A stretch of DNA of 64,000 nucleotides from Phenylobacterium sp. GTDB lineage: Bacteria > Pseudomonadota > Alphaproteobacteria > Caulobacterales > Caulobacteraceae. The notes beneath the pieces are model-generated. The model was not told where the DNA came from. It ran no database searches and was given only the letters and a program-made list of their open reading frames with translations. Shown here one piece after another: positions 63,660 to 64,000 of this stretch. The position numbers were made by a program, and so were the translations under genes. Numbering within the stretch: position 1 is the stretch's first letter; each line of letters starts with the position of its first letter. Location: NCBI GenBank assembly GCA_020402745.1, contig JADBYZ010000007.1:1-64000 (forward strand), in the 5' to 3' direction.

Positions 63660-64000
63660 TCAGGCCGCCGCCCAGGCGCTGGAGTCGAGAGCGTCGGGAT
63701 CGTCGATGGCCATGTTGTCCCAGTCGAGGTCCGGCGGCGGACTGGCCGCAGCGGCGACGATGGCGTTGAGTTCGGCGACCGAGGCGACCGAAACCAGCAC
63801 AGCAGAGGCCTCCGGACGGGACAGGGCGAAACCCAGGGCGGCCTGCAGCGGGTCGGAACGCCCCTCGGCGATCATGCGGCGGGCGCGGGAGATACGCGCG
63901 GCGGCCTCGCGGAGGTGGCTGGGCGCCCGGTCAGGCGGGAGGAGCAAGAGGCCGTTGAGGAAGATGGAGCGGAGGTGAACCTCCATGCCGAGGCCCGCGA
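63660..64000 (-). CDS. Aldo/keto reductase, C-terminal part (cut by window edge)
   Basis: The last ~112 residues of a protein that continues past the right edge. The order V-H-L-R-S-I-F-L-N-G-L-L-L-L, then D-P-L-Q-A-A-L-G-F-A-L-S-R-P-E-A-S-A-V-L-V-S-V-A-S-V-A-E-L matches the end of aldo/keto reductases, where the conserved segment before the cofactor loop precedes an N-E-x-N region. Catalytic residues lie outside the window, so function cannot be refined. Confidence 0.7.
   Translation of the reverse strand, partial: AGLGMEVHLRSIFLNGLLLLPPDRAPSHLREAAARISRARRMIAEGRSDPLQAALGFALSRPEASAVLVSVASVAELNAIVAAAASPPPDLDWDNMAIDDPDALDSSAWAAA

Overview
The window is chromosomal DNA from a GC-rich alphaproteobacterium, most likely Caulobacteraceae (Phenylobacterium/Caulobacter type). 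This is inferred from gene content and order: the proB-obgE-GNAT-rpmA-rplU block, a long acidic/Ala-Lys tail on bL21, an Oar-like TonB-dependent receptor, an alphaproteobacterial HisRS beside HisZ and HisG, and a MutL that carries the endonuclease motif. No rRNA, tRNA, CRISPR array, prophage or insertion sequence was seen. Coding density is very high, and many genes overlap by 1-4 bases.

Layout. 0.3-4.5 kb: BamF-like DUF3035 lipoprotein, degenerate TraB/GumN protein, mutL, DJ-1/PfpI protein. 4.5-13.9 kb: Tat-exported PhoD phosphatase, rsmD, an enoyl-CoA hydratase whose 3' end lies antisense to the tail of an rRNA pseudouridine synthase, tadA, exported dienelactone hydrolase, a class V aminotransferase, AMP nucleosidase, and htpX behind a heat-shock-type promoter. 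13.9-18.5 kb: class Ia ribonucleotide reductase (nrdB, nrdA, sharing an upstream motif) and an OmpA-like porin with a 27-proline linker. 18.6-23.8 kb: a Kef-type antiporter, an M13 peptidase and an HI0933-type flavoprotein. 24.1-27.8 kb: hisS-hisZ-hisG, preceded by a short reading frame rich in histidine codons that looks like an attenuator leader peptide. 27.9-35.4 kb: SDR and acyl-CoA ligase, pgi-dsbD, a small hotdog protein, SapC.

35.6-38.5 kb is a three-gene cassette that looks less GC-rich than its surroundings: a four-helix membrane protein, a fold-III PLP decarboxylase-like enzyme and a saccharopine-dehydrogenase-like oxidoreductase. It has the look of an acquired pathway of unknown product. 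38.8-42.0 kb: a MaoC hydratase and a tightly coupled aguA-aguB-GNAT putrescine operon. 42.2-50.7 kb: a large TonB receptor, exported MsrA, a two-subunit 3-oxoacid CoA-transferase, a 2-oxoglutarate-type oxygenase, and an FAH-MaiA-carbonic anhydrase operon. 50.8-55.8 kb: CaiB CoA-transferase, proB-obgE, GNAT, rpmA, rplU. 55.9-64.0 kb: a membrane-anchored beta-lactamase-fold hydrolase, a metal module (CDF exporter divergent from a His-rich CobW GTPase), lone exbD, a WD40 protein, nitroreductase, mtgA, alanine dehydrogenase and a truncated aldo/keto reductase at the right edge.

The strongest less-obvious signal is the putative histidine-sensing leader upstream of hisS. The cassette at 35.6-38.5 kb is the best candidate for an undescribed metabolic unit.
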